61,979 nt of DNA from Azorhizobium doebereinerae UFLA1-100 (lineage in GTDB: Bacteria > Pseudomonadota > Alphaproteobacteria > Rhizobiales > Xanthobacteraceae). Shown piece by piece: positions 55,018 to 61,979 of this stretch. Every line of letters begins with the position of its first letter. Position 1 is the stretch's first letter. The notes beneath the pieces are model-generated. The model was not told where the DNA came from and searched no databases. It saw nothing but the letters and a program-made list of their open reading frames with translations. The stretch lies in the NCBI RefSeq assembly GCF_000473085.1, contig NZ_AXBA01000004.1:1-61979 (forward strand). The letters run 5' to 3'. The translations under genes were made by a program, and so were the position numbers.

Positions 55018-55084
55018 TTTATTAACAGGGTCGTGCGCACTATATTTAGTAGGCGAACCGGCCCTGGAGCCCCCAAATCTGTGT
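55018..55084 (+). promoter_or_regulatory. Candidate nrdJ promoter with NrdR-box-like sites
   Basis: TTTATT (55018-55023), 17 nt, TATATT (55041-55046) is a possible promoter. ACTATATTTAGT (55039-55050) overlaps the -10 box and fits the core of the NrdR box (ACACWATATWTWGTGT type). A degenerate second site, ending CTGTGT, lies at 55069-55084, about three helical turns away, the usual spacing of paired NrdR boxes. Together they predict repression by the NrdR coded at 50378. Confidence 0.5.
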
Positions 55085-55302
55085 TTGACGGCGACGCCAG
55101 ACTCGCTTTAGCGTCAGCCTCCTAAGCAGCGGAGACGGTTCGAGCCATAGGCTCGGTATCGTCCTGCCGCTTTCCCAAACACAGTAGTCCGGCCCCGGGA
55201 CGGCGCGTCGCGCCGCGCCCATGCGTTTTATCGCGGCCTGCCCATTGATCATCTATGATGCCTCGGACCGCCGGGGCCCTGCGCTTGAGGGAGCATTCGG
55301 TC

Positions 55303-58300
55303 ATGCGCGTTGAACGCCGCTACACCACGGAAGGCCGCTCGCCGTATGCGGACATCCCGTTCCGCGACACGGTCAGCGAGATCCGCAATCCCGACGGCTC
55401 GGTGGTCTTCCGCCAGGAAGGCATCGAAGTACCGGCGCAGTTTTCGCAGGTCGCCAGCGACATTCTCGCCCAGAAGTACTTCCGCAGGGCAGGTGTTCCC
55501 GCGCGCCTGAAGAAGGTGGAGGAGAATTCCGTTCCCTCCTTCCTGTGGCGCAGCGTGCCCGACGAGGCCGCTTTGGCGGCCCTGCCGGAAAAGGAGCGGG
55601 TGATCGGCGAGGTCTCCGCCAAGCAGGTGTTCGACCGTCTGGCCGGCACCTGGACCTATTGGGGCTGGAAGGGCGGCTATTTCGACACCGAGGCCGACGC
55701 CCAGGCCTTCTTCGACGAGCACCGCTACATGCTCGCCATGCAGATGGTGGCGCCGAACTCACCGCAGTGGTTCAACACCGGCCTGCACTGGGCCTATGGC
55801 ATCGACGGGCCGGGGCAGGGCCACTTCTACGTGGACCACGAGAGCGGAGAGCTGACCGCCTCCACCTCGGCCTATGAGCACCCCCAGCCGCACGCCTGCT
55901 TCATCCAGTCGGTGTCTGACGATCTGGTCGGCGACGGCGGCATCATGGACCTGTGGGTGCGCGAGGCGCGCCTGTTCAAGTACGGCTCCGGCACCGGCTC
56001 CAACTTCTCCTCGCTGCGCGGCGAGGGCGAACGGCTCTCCGGCGGCGGCCGTTCCTCCGGCCTGATGAGCTTCCTGAAGATCGGCGACCGCGCGGCGGGC
56101 GCCATCAAGTCCGGCGGCACCACCCGCCGCGCCGCCAAGATGGTGGTGGTGGATGCCGACCATCCGGATATCGAAGCTTATGTGAACTGGAAGGTGATCG
56201 AGGAGCAGAAGGTTGCCTCCCTCGTCACCGGCTCCAAGCTGAATGCCAAGCACCTGAAGGCGGTGTTGAAGGCCTGCGTGAATTGCGAGGGCAATGGCGA
56301 CGCCTGCTTCGACCCGGAGAAGAACCCGGCCCTGAAGCGCGAGATCAAGGCCGCCCGCAAGGCGCAGGTGACGGACGCCGCCATCCGCCGGGTGATCCAG
56401 TTCGCCCGCCAGGGCTTCACCGACATCGAGGTGCCGATCTACGACACCGATTGGGACGGCGAGGCCTACATCACGGTGGCCGGCCAGAATTCCAACAATT
56501 CCGTGCGCGTGACGGACGACTTCCTGCGCGCCGTGGAAGCGGACGCGGACTGGGATCTCATCCGCCGCACCGACGGCAAGGTCCACAAGACGATCAAGGC
56601 CCGGGAGCTGTGGGACAAGATCGGCTCGGCGGCCTGGCATTGCGCCGACCCCGGCATCCAGTTCCACACCACCGTGAACGACTGGCACACCTGCCCGGCG
56701 GGCGGCGAAATCCGCGCCTCCAATCCGTGCTCGGAATACATGTTCCTCGACGACACGGCCTGCAACCTCGCCTCGCTGAACCTCCTGCAGTTCCGTGACG
56801 GCGAGAAGCGGTTCGACGTGGAGAGCTTCGAGCACGCCGTGCGGCTGTGGACCGTGGTGCTGGAAATCTCGGTGCTGATGGCGCAGTTCCCCTCGCGCCG
56901 CATCGCTGAATTGTCCTACGAATACCGCACGCTGGGCCTCGGCTACGCCAATATCGGCGGCCTGCTGATGTCCGCCGGCATCCCCTATGACTCGGCCGAG
57001 GGCCGGGCCATCTGCGGCGCCATCTCCGCCATCATGACCGGCATCTGCTACGCCACCTCCGCCGAGATGGCCAAGCAGCTCGGGCCGTTCCCGGCCTATG
57101 GCGCCAATGCCGCCTCCATGCTGCAGGTGATCCGCAACCATCGCCGCGCCGCTTATGGCGAGGCCAAGGGCTATGAGGGCCTGTCCATCGCCCCGGTGCC
57201 GCTCGACCATGCCTCCTGCAAGGACGCGCGCCTCGTTGCCCATGCCAAGGGCGCCTGGGACAAGGCCCTGACGCTGGGCGAGGCGCACGGCTATCGCAAC
57301 GCCCAGGTGAGCGTGATCGCCCCCACCGGCACCATTGGCCTGGTGATGGATTGCGACACCACCGGCATCGAGCCCGATTTCGCGCTGGTGAAGTTCAAGA
57401 AGCTGGCCGGCGGCGGCTACTTCAAGATCATCAACCGCGCCGTGCCCGAGGCCCTGCGCACGCTCGGCTACAGCGAGGCGCAACTAGCCGAGATCGAGGC
57501 CTATGCGGTGGGCCACGGCTCGCTGGCGCAGGCTCCCGCCATCAACCATGGTTCGCTGAGGGCCAAGGGCTTCGACGACGCGGCGCTGGCCAAGGCGGAA
57601 GCCGCGGTGAAGAGCGCGTTCGACATCAAGTTCGCCTTCAACCGCTGGACCTTCGGCGATGAATTCCTGGTGAAGGCGCTCGGCGTCACCGCCATGCAGC
57701 TGGCTGATCCGAAGTTCGACCTGCTGACCCATCTCGGCTTTTCCCGCGCCGACATCGACGCTGCCAATGTGCACATCTGCGGTGCCATGACGCTGGAGGG
57801 CGCGCCCTTCCTGAAGGCCGAACACCTGGCGGTGTTCGACTGCGCCTCGCCCTGCGGGCGCATCGGCAAGCGCTCGCTCTCGGTGGAAAGCCACATCCGC
57901 ATGATGGCGGCGGCGCAGCCCTTCATCTCGGGCGCCATCTCCAAGACCATCAACATGCCCAACGACGCCACGGTGGAGGACTGCAATGCGGCCTACCTCC
58001 TCTCCTGGCGCCTGGCGCTGAAGGCCAACGCGCTCTATCGCGACGGCTCCAAGCTCTCCCAGCCGCTCAACGCGCAACTGGTGGCGGACGACGAGGACGA
58101 GGACGATGCGGTGGAGACGCTGGCGGCCCAGCCCGCCGCCGCCCGCACCGCGGCGGTGACCGAGAAGATCGTCGAAAGGGTGATCGAGCGCATCGTCGAG
58201 CACCGCGCCCACGAGCGCGAGAAGATGCCCGACCGCCGCAAGGGCTATACTCAGAAGGCGGTGGTGGGCGGCCACAAGGTCTACCTGCGCACCGGCGAAT

Positions 58301-59016
58301 ATGATGACGGCCGCCTCGGCGAGATCTTCATCGACATGCACAAGGAAGGCGCGGCGCTTCGCTCGCTCCTCAACAATTTCGCCATCGCCATCTCGCTCGG
58401 CCTGCAATACGGCGTGCCGCTGGACGAGTATGTCGATGCCTTCACCTTCACCCGCTTCGAGCCCGCTGGCCCGGTGCAGGGCAACGACACCATCAAGTAC
58501 GCCACCTCGATCCTGGACTATGTGTTCCGCGAGCTGGCGGTCTCCTACCTCGGTCGCAGCGACCTCGGCCATGTGGACCTCTCGGACACCGGCTTCGACG
58601 CGCTGGGCAAGGGCGTGGACGAGGGCAAGGCGCCGAACCCGGCCTCGCGTGTGGTCTCCAAGGGCCTGGTGCGCGGCAAGAACGTCAGCCTGCTGGTGCC
58701 CCAGACTGCGGAGGCCCGGCCGGCGCCGGACAATGTGACGGTGCTGCGCGCCCGCACCGACGGTGCCACGGCCTTGAAGCCGGAAGCCGAGGTGCAGGCG
58801 GAGGAGGAGGTGGCGGAGCTGGAGGCGGCTGTTGAGAGCCTGCTTGACAAGGCGCTGCCCTGGAAGCCGGCGGACCGCACTCAGGACCGCCGCGCCGAGG
58901 CCCGTGCCCGCGGCTACGAGGGCGAATCCTGCCCCGAGTGCATGAACTTTACCATGGTGCGCAACGGCACCTGCCTGAAGTGCGACACCTGCGGCGCCAC
59001 GACGGGGTGTTCGTGA
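55303..59016 (+). CDS. nrdJ: Vitamin B12-dependent (class II) ribonucleotide reductase
   Basis: This 1237-residue enzyme reduces ribonucleotides with adenosylcobalamin as radical source, oxygen-independently. Substrate-site motifs are [66 protein letters not shown] and [16 protein letters not shown]. The C terminus has a Glu-rich stretch and a Cys-rich tail ([26 protein letters not shown]), which regenerates the active-site disulfide. ATG 55303 follows GAGGGAG; an upstream reading from 55255 lacks such a site. Length is normal for the large alphaproteobacterial form. No cobalamin riboswitch is seen upstream. Confidence 0.95.
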   Translation: MRVERRYTTEGRSPYADIPFRDTVSEIRNPDGSVVFRQEGIEVPAQFSQVASDILAQKYFRRAGVPARLKKVEENSVPSFLWRSVPDEAALAALPEKERVIGEVSAKQVFDRLAGTWTYWGWKGGYFDTEADAQAFFDEHRYMLAMQMVAPNSPQWFNTGLHWAYGIDGPGQGHFYVDHESGELTASTSAYEHPQPHACFIQSVSDDLVGDGGIMDLWVREARLFKYGSGTGSNFSSLRGEGERLSGGGRSSGLMSFLKIGDRAAGAIKSGGTTRRAAKMVVVDADHPDIEAYVNWKVIEEQKVASLVTGSKLNAKHLKAVLKACVNCEGNGDACFDPEKNPALKREIKAARKAQVTDAAIRRVIQFARQGFTDIEVPIYDTDWDGEAYITVAGQNSNNSVRVTDDFLRAVEADADWDLIRRTDGKVHKTIKARELWDKIGSAAWHCADPGIQFHTTVNDWHTCPAGGEIRASNPCSEYMFLDDTACNLASLNLLQFRDGEKRFDVESFEHAVRLWTVVLEISVLMAQFPSRRIAELSYEYRTLGLGYANIGGLLMSAGIPYDSAEGRAICGAISAIMTGICYATSAEMAKQLGPFPAYGANAASMLQVIRNHRRAAYGEAKGYEGLSIAPVPLDHASCKDARLVAHAKGAWDKALTLGEAHGYRNAQVSVIAPTGTIGLVMDCDTTGIEPDFALVKFKKLAGGGYFKIINRAVPEALRTLGYSEAQLAEIEAYAVGHGSLAQAPAINHGSLRAKGFDDAALAKAEAAVKSAFDIKFAFNRWTFGDEFLVKALGVTAMQLADPKFDLLTHLGFSRADIDAANVHICGAMTLEGAPFLKAEHLAVFDCASPCGRIGKRSLSVESHIRMMAAAQPFISGAISKTINMPNDATVEDCNAAYLLSWRLALKANALYRDGSKLSQPLNAQLVADDEDEDDAVETLAAQPAAARTAAVTEKIVERVIERIVEHRAHEREKMPDRRKGYTQKAVVGGHKVYLRTGEYDDGRLGEIFIDMHKEGAALRSLLNNFAIAISLGLQYGVPLDEYVDAFTFTRFEPAGPVQGNDTIKYATSILDYVFRELAVSYLGRSDLGHVDLSDTGFDALGKGVDEGKAPNPASRVVSKGLVRGKNVSLLVPQTAEARPAPDNVTVLRARTDGATALKPEAEVQAEEEVAELEAAVESLLDKALPWKPADRTQDRRAEARARGYEGESCPECMNFTMVRNGTCLKCDTCGATTGCS

Positions 59017-59133
59017 GGTTCTGACGCGCCGTGTTTGTTGTCGTGCCACCCAAAGGTTGAGTATTTTGCGCCTTAGTTTGGCGCAGTGGCAGCCAAAGGT
59101 TGGCTCAGCGGTCAAAAATGCCGCGGATGCGCG

Positions 59134-59170
59134 AAAAAAAAAAGGGCCCGTCGCAGGAATGCGGCGGGCC
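59134..59170 (-). terminator. Intrinsic terminator facing left, end of the small minus-strand locus
   Basis: On the minus strand an 11-bp stem (59170-59160 with 59155-59145, one G-T pair) and a GGAA-type tetraloop is followed by three pyrimidines and ten consecutive T. In the plus direction, after nrdJ, only ATTTC follows. The polarity points to a minus-strand transcript, though it could also stop nrdJ read-through. Confidence 0.8.
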
Positions 59171-59219
59171 ATTTCAGCTTTGGTCGTGCGCACTCTTCTC
59201 TCCGCCTTAATCTAAACCT

Positions 59220-59318
59220 TTAGCTGTCCTCGGAAGTGAACGAGGTGAACCGCTTAGGCTTTGCCGGAGGACCTGACTCCAGAGACGATGGGGCTATGAC
59301 GAGCAGGACGACAAACAC
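59220..59318 (-). CDS. Candidate 32-codon small protein, no known family
   Basis: GTG at 59318, four bases after AGGAGAG, opens a frame reading FVVLLVIAPSSLESG then PPAKPKRFTSFTSEDS and TAA at 59220. The N-terminal third is hydrophobic and the rest polar and basic. A canonical terminator starts 50 bp after the stop. The frame stays open upstream to a TAG at 59420, but no better start exists. Alternatively the locus is a noncoding RNA and the frame accidental: similar short frames are sometimes annotated over conserved RNA genes. Function unknown. Confidence 0.4.
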   Translation of the reverse strand: MFVVLLVIAPSSLESGPPAKPKRFTSFTSEDS

Positions 59319-59417
59319 GTTCTCTCCTGGCGCAACGGGTCGCCTTCCCGTTGGCGCGCGGTAGAGGTGACTAGGTTCGGAATGGCGGGTCAGGTCCCCA
59401 TTCCTAGGACCAACCCC
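59319..59417 (-). ncRNA. Structured leader or small RNA upstream of the small ORF
   Basis: On the minus strand CTAG-GAATGG pairs with CCATTC and CTAG (about 59403-59364), and GCGC-C-AACGGG pairs with CCCGTT-GCGC (about 59352-59326), the latter ending next to the ribosome site. The segment CCATTCCGAAC recalls 5S rRNA, but the rest does not fit 5S. I cannot assign an RNA family. Confidence 0.4.
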
Positions 59418-59426
59418 CTAAGGCCC

Positions 59427-59460
59427 TGTGCATCCGGGACATCTAAGTCCCGGATGCACA
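59427..59460. repeat. 14-bp perfect inverted repeat at the head of the small locus
   Basis: TGTGCATCCGGGAC (59427-59440) and GTCCCGGATGCACA (59447-59460) flank ATCTAA. There is no T tract on either side. It may be an operator, a processing stem, or the end of a small element. Confidence 0.6.
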
Positions 59461-59649
59461 TTGATGCGCTGTGACGCGGAGTAAGCTCAAGGAATGCCGG
59501 TGAGCGGTGCTCCTGCTTCGACGCGTCCAGGCGGCGGGACGCATATGATACGCCCTTGTATTTGAGCTTTAAGTGCACCCGCCGCGCATAGGGCTTAACG
59601 CTATTCTAGAACAACTCGTAATCCATCGGCGCCTCGATCGCGCTCACAG

Positions 59650-59866
59650 TTCTATCCTGCACCGGCAAGCCCACCGACAACGCCTTCATCGAAGCGTTTG
59701 ACGGCCGCTTCCGGAGTGAGCGCCTGAACACGCACCGGTTCCTGACGCCTGCGGATGCGGCCGAAAAGATGGAGACTACAATGAGGATCGGCCGCACGGG
59801 GCCATCGGCCATAAGCCTCCGATCTCGTTGCAGAACCCCGGCGGCGTAGCCAGCCCGCCGCTGTGA
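59650..59866 (+). pseudogene. 3' fossil of an IS3-family orfB transposase
   Basis: Translation gives GKPTDNAFIEAFDGRFRSER and LNTHRFLTPADAAEKME. After a frame change it gives DYNEDRPHGAIGHKPPISLQ and NPGGVASPPL-stop. These are the C-terminal DDE-region signatures of IS3-family (IS407/IS511-like) OrfB. About 14-15 bases seem deleted at the joint near 59771, since the expected residues between EKME and DYNED are missing. The 5' part is lost upstream of about 59655. Sequence after the stop (to about 59930) looks like the residual right flank of the element. Confidence 0.8.
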
Positions 59867-60206
59867 AGCAGGCCGGAGACTCCAGCTTCCGGCGGTCCAG
59901 AAAATGGTCTCGGATCAATCAACCTGCGGACTCTCTCCTAAGGCGGAGGAGAAAAGGGGCTGAGGTCATCCATCGCAACCTCCAGGGTTGGGTGTTGCGA
60001 CGCCCGATTGAACCCGCCCTCACGCTCGGTAAGGCATCACGCAAGGATGGCGCAACCCAGATCCGATATGGCTCGATCTGGAAGTTCTGGCAGGTGTCCC
60101 GTCAGTTACGTTCAGGCATGGATCGGGCCGCGCGCGACGTGCCAGAATCTGAGGTGTTTTAATTGCAGGGCTCTAAGCCGTTATGTTCCGAAAAGGATGC
60201 CGTCAA
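59867..60206. other. Gene-poor flank between IS fossil and methyltransferase gene
   Basis: These 340 bp contain no convincing gene. The left part probably belongs to the decayed insertion sequence. Composition falls toward AT near 60150, where the promoter of the methyltransferase gene may lie. Confidence 0.35.
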
Positions 60207-61313
60207 GTGCTCGATACTCTTTTAGAGACAGCCGGGAAAATCGATGAATTCCTGGACAGCGCCCGGGAAAATCCGGAGATAGTCCTGTATGGGGCCGGTT
60301 TCGCACTTCCAGAATTTCTGAGAAAACTAGAGCGGTACGGCTTCTCCGTACGGGCAATATGTGATTCGAATTCGGTAAAGCACGGGCAACATTTCCAAAA
60401 TACATATCCGATCATGGCAATGGAAGAAGCTGCTGTGGATTTTCCTCGTGCACGCTTCCTGATCTCAAGTCCGGTTTATTATGAAGAAATCCGCACTAAG
60501 CTCCTCGCGAGCCTAGATGAAGCCAGAGTCTGCGACGTTGACCTTACGTGTGCGTATTTCTTCGGAAAAGGTGAATTCCGGAAATTTTTTTCCGAAAACA
60601 TCGATCAATTCGAGGAGGTGTTGAGATCCCTTCATGATGAGCGGTCACGCGACGTATATCGTCGGGTGATCAAGGCGCACCTCAGCGGCGATCGCTCCGA
60701 TTTTGAATGGGCTTCGACTGGTACCGATGATCTTTATCTGATGCGATCTCTCCTTAAGCCGACCATCGATACGGTTTACGTGGATTGCGGTACGCATAAC
60801 GGGGACACCGTTAGATTATTCCTCGATGCCTCTGACGAGGGTTATCGCAAGGTCTTCGCCTTCGAGCCTGATCCGACTATGCAGGAAAGCCTCCAGGGTC
60901 TAGCGAATTCTCAGGGCGGACGTGTTGAGATTGTCGCAACCGGCGTCGGCGATTGCGACGGCACCATAAGCTTTGTCGTGGACGGGGTATTTTCGGCCAT
61001 CGTAAAAGATGAACTCGGTCTCCCTGCTAATACCATCTCGATACCAGTCGCGAAGCTCGACAGCCTGCTGCTGAAAGATGACGTGTCAATGATAAAGATG
61101 GATATCGAGGGCGGCGAGTATGATGCGCTCAAAGGTGCAGAGCAAATCATTCGGACCCATCGTCCAAAATTGGCGATATGTCTTTATCATAGGGTGGATG
61201 ATCTGGTGCGGATCCCGAAGTTGATAAAGGAAATGATTCCGGAATATAAACTCAGAATTGAACATCAATCCAGAAGTTGCACAGATACAATACTGTTTGC
61301 GACGTTGGACTGA
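60207..61313 (+). CDS. FkbM-family SAM-dependent methyltransferase
   Basis: This 368-residue protein has two parts. An N-terminal Rossmann-like domain (about 25-75: EIVLYGAGFALPEFLRKLER, VRAICDSNSVKHGQ, YPIMAMEEA) resembles sugar-nucleotide-type regulatory domains. A C-terminal FkbM methyltransferase (about 185-365) has the SAM loop VYVDCGTHNGDTVRLF, FAFEPDP and IKMDIEGGEYDALKGA. FkbM enzymes O-methylate sugars or polyketides, here perhaps surface glycans. GTG 60207 has AAGGA nine bases upstream; ATG 60183 lacks a site. Codon use is clearly less GC-biased than in neighbouring genes, and IS sequences lie on both sides, so recent transfer is likely. Confidence 0.82.
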   Translation: MLDTLLETAGKIDEFLDSARENPEIVLYGAGFALPEFLRKLERYGFSVRAICDSNSVKHGQHFQNTYPIMAMEEAAVDFPRARFLISSPVYYEEIRTKLLASLDEARVCDVDLTCAYFFGKGEFRKFFSENIDQFEEVLRSLHDERSRDVYRRVIKAHLSGDRSDFEWASTGTDDLYLMRSLLKPTIDTVYVDCGTHNGDTVRLFLDASDEGYRKVFAFEPDPTMQESLQGLANSQGGRVEIVATGVGDCDGTISFVVDGVFSAIVKDELGLPANTISIPVAKLDSLLLKDDVSMIKMDIEGGEYDALKGAEQIIRTHRPKLAICLYHRVDDLVRIPKLIKEMIPEYKLRIEHQSRSCTDTILFATLD

Positions 61314-61531
61314 ATCTGGATTGCGGCATGCATCCAAATTCATGGGCTCACCCCCGGGTGCGCCTTGTAATGCGGCAGGAGCCCATTCCGAGGGATCTAT
61401 CCGTGCCAGAGCGGGTACCTTGCGGAAGGTGAGGTGCGCTTCTCTGCCAGTAAATAAAAGAGAAACGGGGAGAGGCAGTGCTTCCCCCCTTCTTGGTCAG
61501 AGGATGAAATCGGAGTGCGCGAGAGTCAGTA

Positions 61532-61979
61532 TGAACCGCCCTAGAGTCCTGGATGCCTTCTTCCCTAAATTTTGAGGCAAGGAGGCCCCGATGGGCAAAG
61601 CGAACTTCACCGAGGACTTCAAGCGCGACGCGGTCGTTCAGATCACCGAGCGGGGCTATCCGGTTGCGGAGGTGGCTGCGCGGCTGGGGATCAGCAAGTA
61701 CTCGCTTTACGAGTGGAGGAAACGGTACGGCAAGCCTGCCGCCGTGGCCCGCGATGACGATCAGGCCGCTGAGGTCCGCCGGCTGAAGCGCGAGTTGCTG
61801 CGCGTGACGGAAGAGCGCGACATCCTAAAAAAGCGGCCGCGTACTTCGCCAAGAGTGCAAAGTGAAGTAGGCGTTCATCGCCGAGCATCGCCTGCTGTTT
61901 TCGATCCGCGCCCTGTGTCGGTGCCTCCGTGTCCAGCCCAGCGGCTTCTACGCCTGGCTGAAGGCCCCGCTGAGCAAGC
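61532..61979 (+). mobile_element. IS3-family insertion sequence, left end (continues beyond window)
   Basis: TGAACCGCCCTAGAGTCC from 61532 matches the usual TGAACCGCCC left terminal repeat of many IS3-family elements. An orfA with a good ribosome site starts 59 bp inside. The right end lies outside the window, so no target duplication can be checked. Confidence 0.75.
61591..61979 (+). pseudogene. IS3-family orfA and start of orfB, with two disabling changes
   Basis: OrfA begins MGKANFTEDFKRDAVVQITE. Its helix-turn-helix is VAEVAARLGISKYSLYEWRK, followed by the leucine zipper EVRRLKRELLRVTEERDILK. The slippery A_AAA_AAG lies at 61827-61833. After it one G appears missing, because the expected end KAAAYFAKSAK reads only in a shifted frame, stopping at TGA 61863-61865. 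The orfB frame reads AFIAEHRLLFSIRALCR and QPSGFYAWLKAPLSK, but an amber TAG (61868-61870) replaces the tyrosine codon I would expect. The element is probably dead. Its orfB continues past the window. Confidence 0.75.

Noticed and set aside
54869-55302. Cobalamin riboswitch expected before B12-dependent nrdJ
   Set aside because: Neither the B12-box core nor the usual surrounding stems could be found on the plus strand.
59319-59417. Possible 5S rRNA because of CCATTCCGAAC and nearby segments
   Set aside because: Only a short central stretch resembles 5S; helix I, the overall length and the neighbouring 23S gene are missing.
59390-59578. 62-codon minus-strand frame overlapping the 14-bp palindrome
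   Set aside because: No ribosome site or family resemblance was found, and it runs through the palindrome; too weak to list as a gene.

Overview
The window is GC-rich, densely coded DNA from an alphaproteobacterium of the order Hyphomicrobiales (Rhizobiales). The gene orders rsh-pdxJ-acpS-lepB-rnc-era-recO and glyA-nrdR-ribD-ribE-ribH-nusB-thiL, Omp2b-type porins, a B12-dependent ribonucleotide reductase and an orphan flagellar DUF1217 protein all fit. A Xanthobacteraceae-like genus (Xanthobacter, Ancylobacter, Azorhizobium) is my best guess; this is inference, since no rRNA gene is present. I saw no tRNA, rRNA or CRISPR array.

Layout. 1-1405: left end of a Mu-like transposable prophage, with a Ner-like regulator leaving the window, a divergent repressor, operator repeats, and three transposase-site-like repeats before a predicted terminus at about 1405. 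1701-3755: a soluble FIST-domain chemoreceptor. 3766-7614: a metal-stress unit. The ECF sigma factor SigF and its membrane anti-sigma NrsF read leftward; a bufferin operon (precursor BufA, MNIO enzyme BufB, partner BufC, DoxX protein) reads rightward. Both directions carry the same ECF promoter motif with the same 16-nt spacer. 8109-11190: two porins. 11743-16619: a membrane chemoreceptor, a BON-repeat envelope protein, a 39-residue protein and a membrane-anchored helix-hairpin-helix protein. 16731-17803: a structured, SAM-I-like leader and metA (homoserine acyltransferase with the acetyl-CoA-type Glu111).

17820-32361 is mostly housekeeping: a UbiH-like hydroxylase, a PUD-like small protein, a quinone reductase, Rsh, PdxJ, AcpS, LepB, RNase III, Era, RecO, lytic transglycosylase, DapA and SmpB. 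32459-41532 is mixed: DUF1217, peroxiredoxin, a LysR/quinone-reductase divergon, a DUF433-DUF5615 toxin-antitoxin-like pair with its own palindromic operator, cytochrome c, a family 5 uracil-DNA glycosylase, a NYN protein, RpoZ and RimO. 41754-48809: a sugar porter, then a TonB receptor with a DUF2946 protein facing exbB-exbD-tonB, probably a metal (perhaps copper) uptake set. 49037-59016: glyA-nrdR-rib-nusB-thiL and nrdJ, whose upstream region holds NrdR-box-like and DnaA-box-like sequences.

59134-61979 is accessory: an undescribed minus-strand locus (structured leader, 32-codon ORF, strong intrinsic terminator), an IS3 orfB fossil, an AT-richer FkbM methyltransferase gene, and the damaged left end of another IS3 element. 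The most coherent system is the SigF-NrsF-bufferin divergon; the least explained locus is the small one at 59134-59460.
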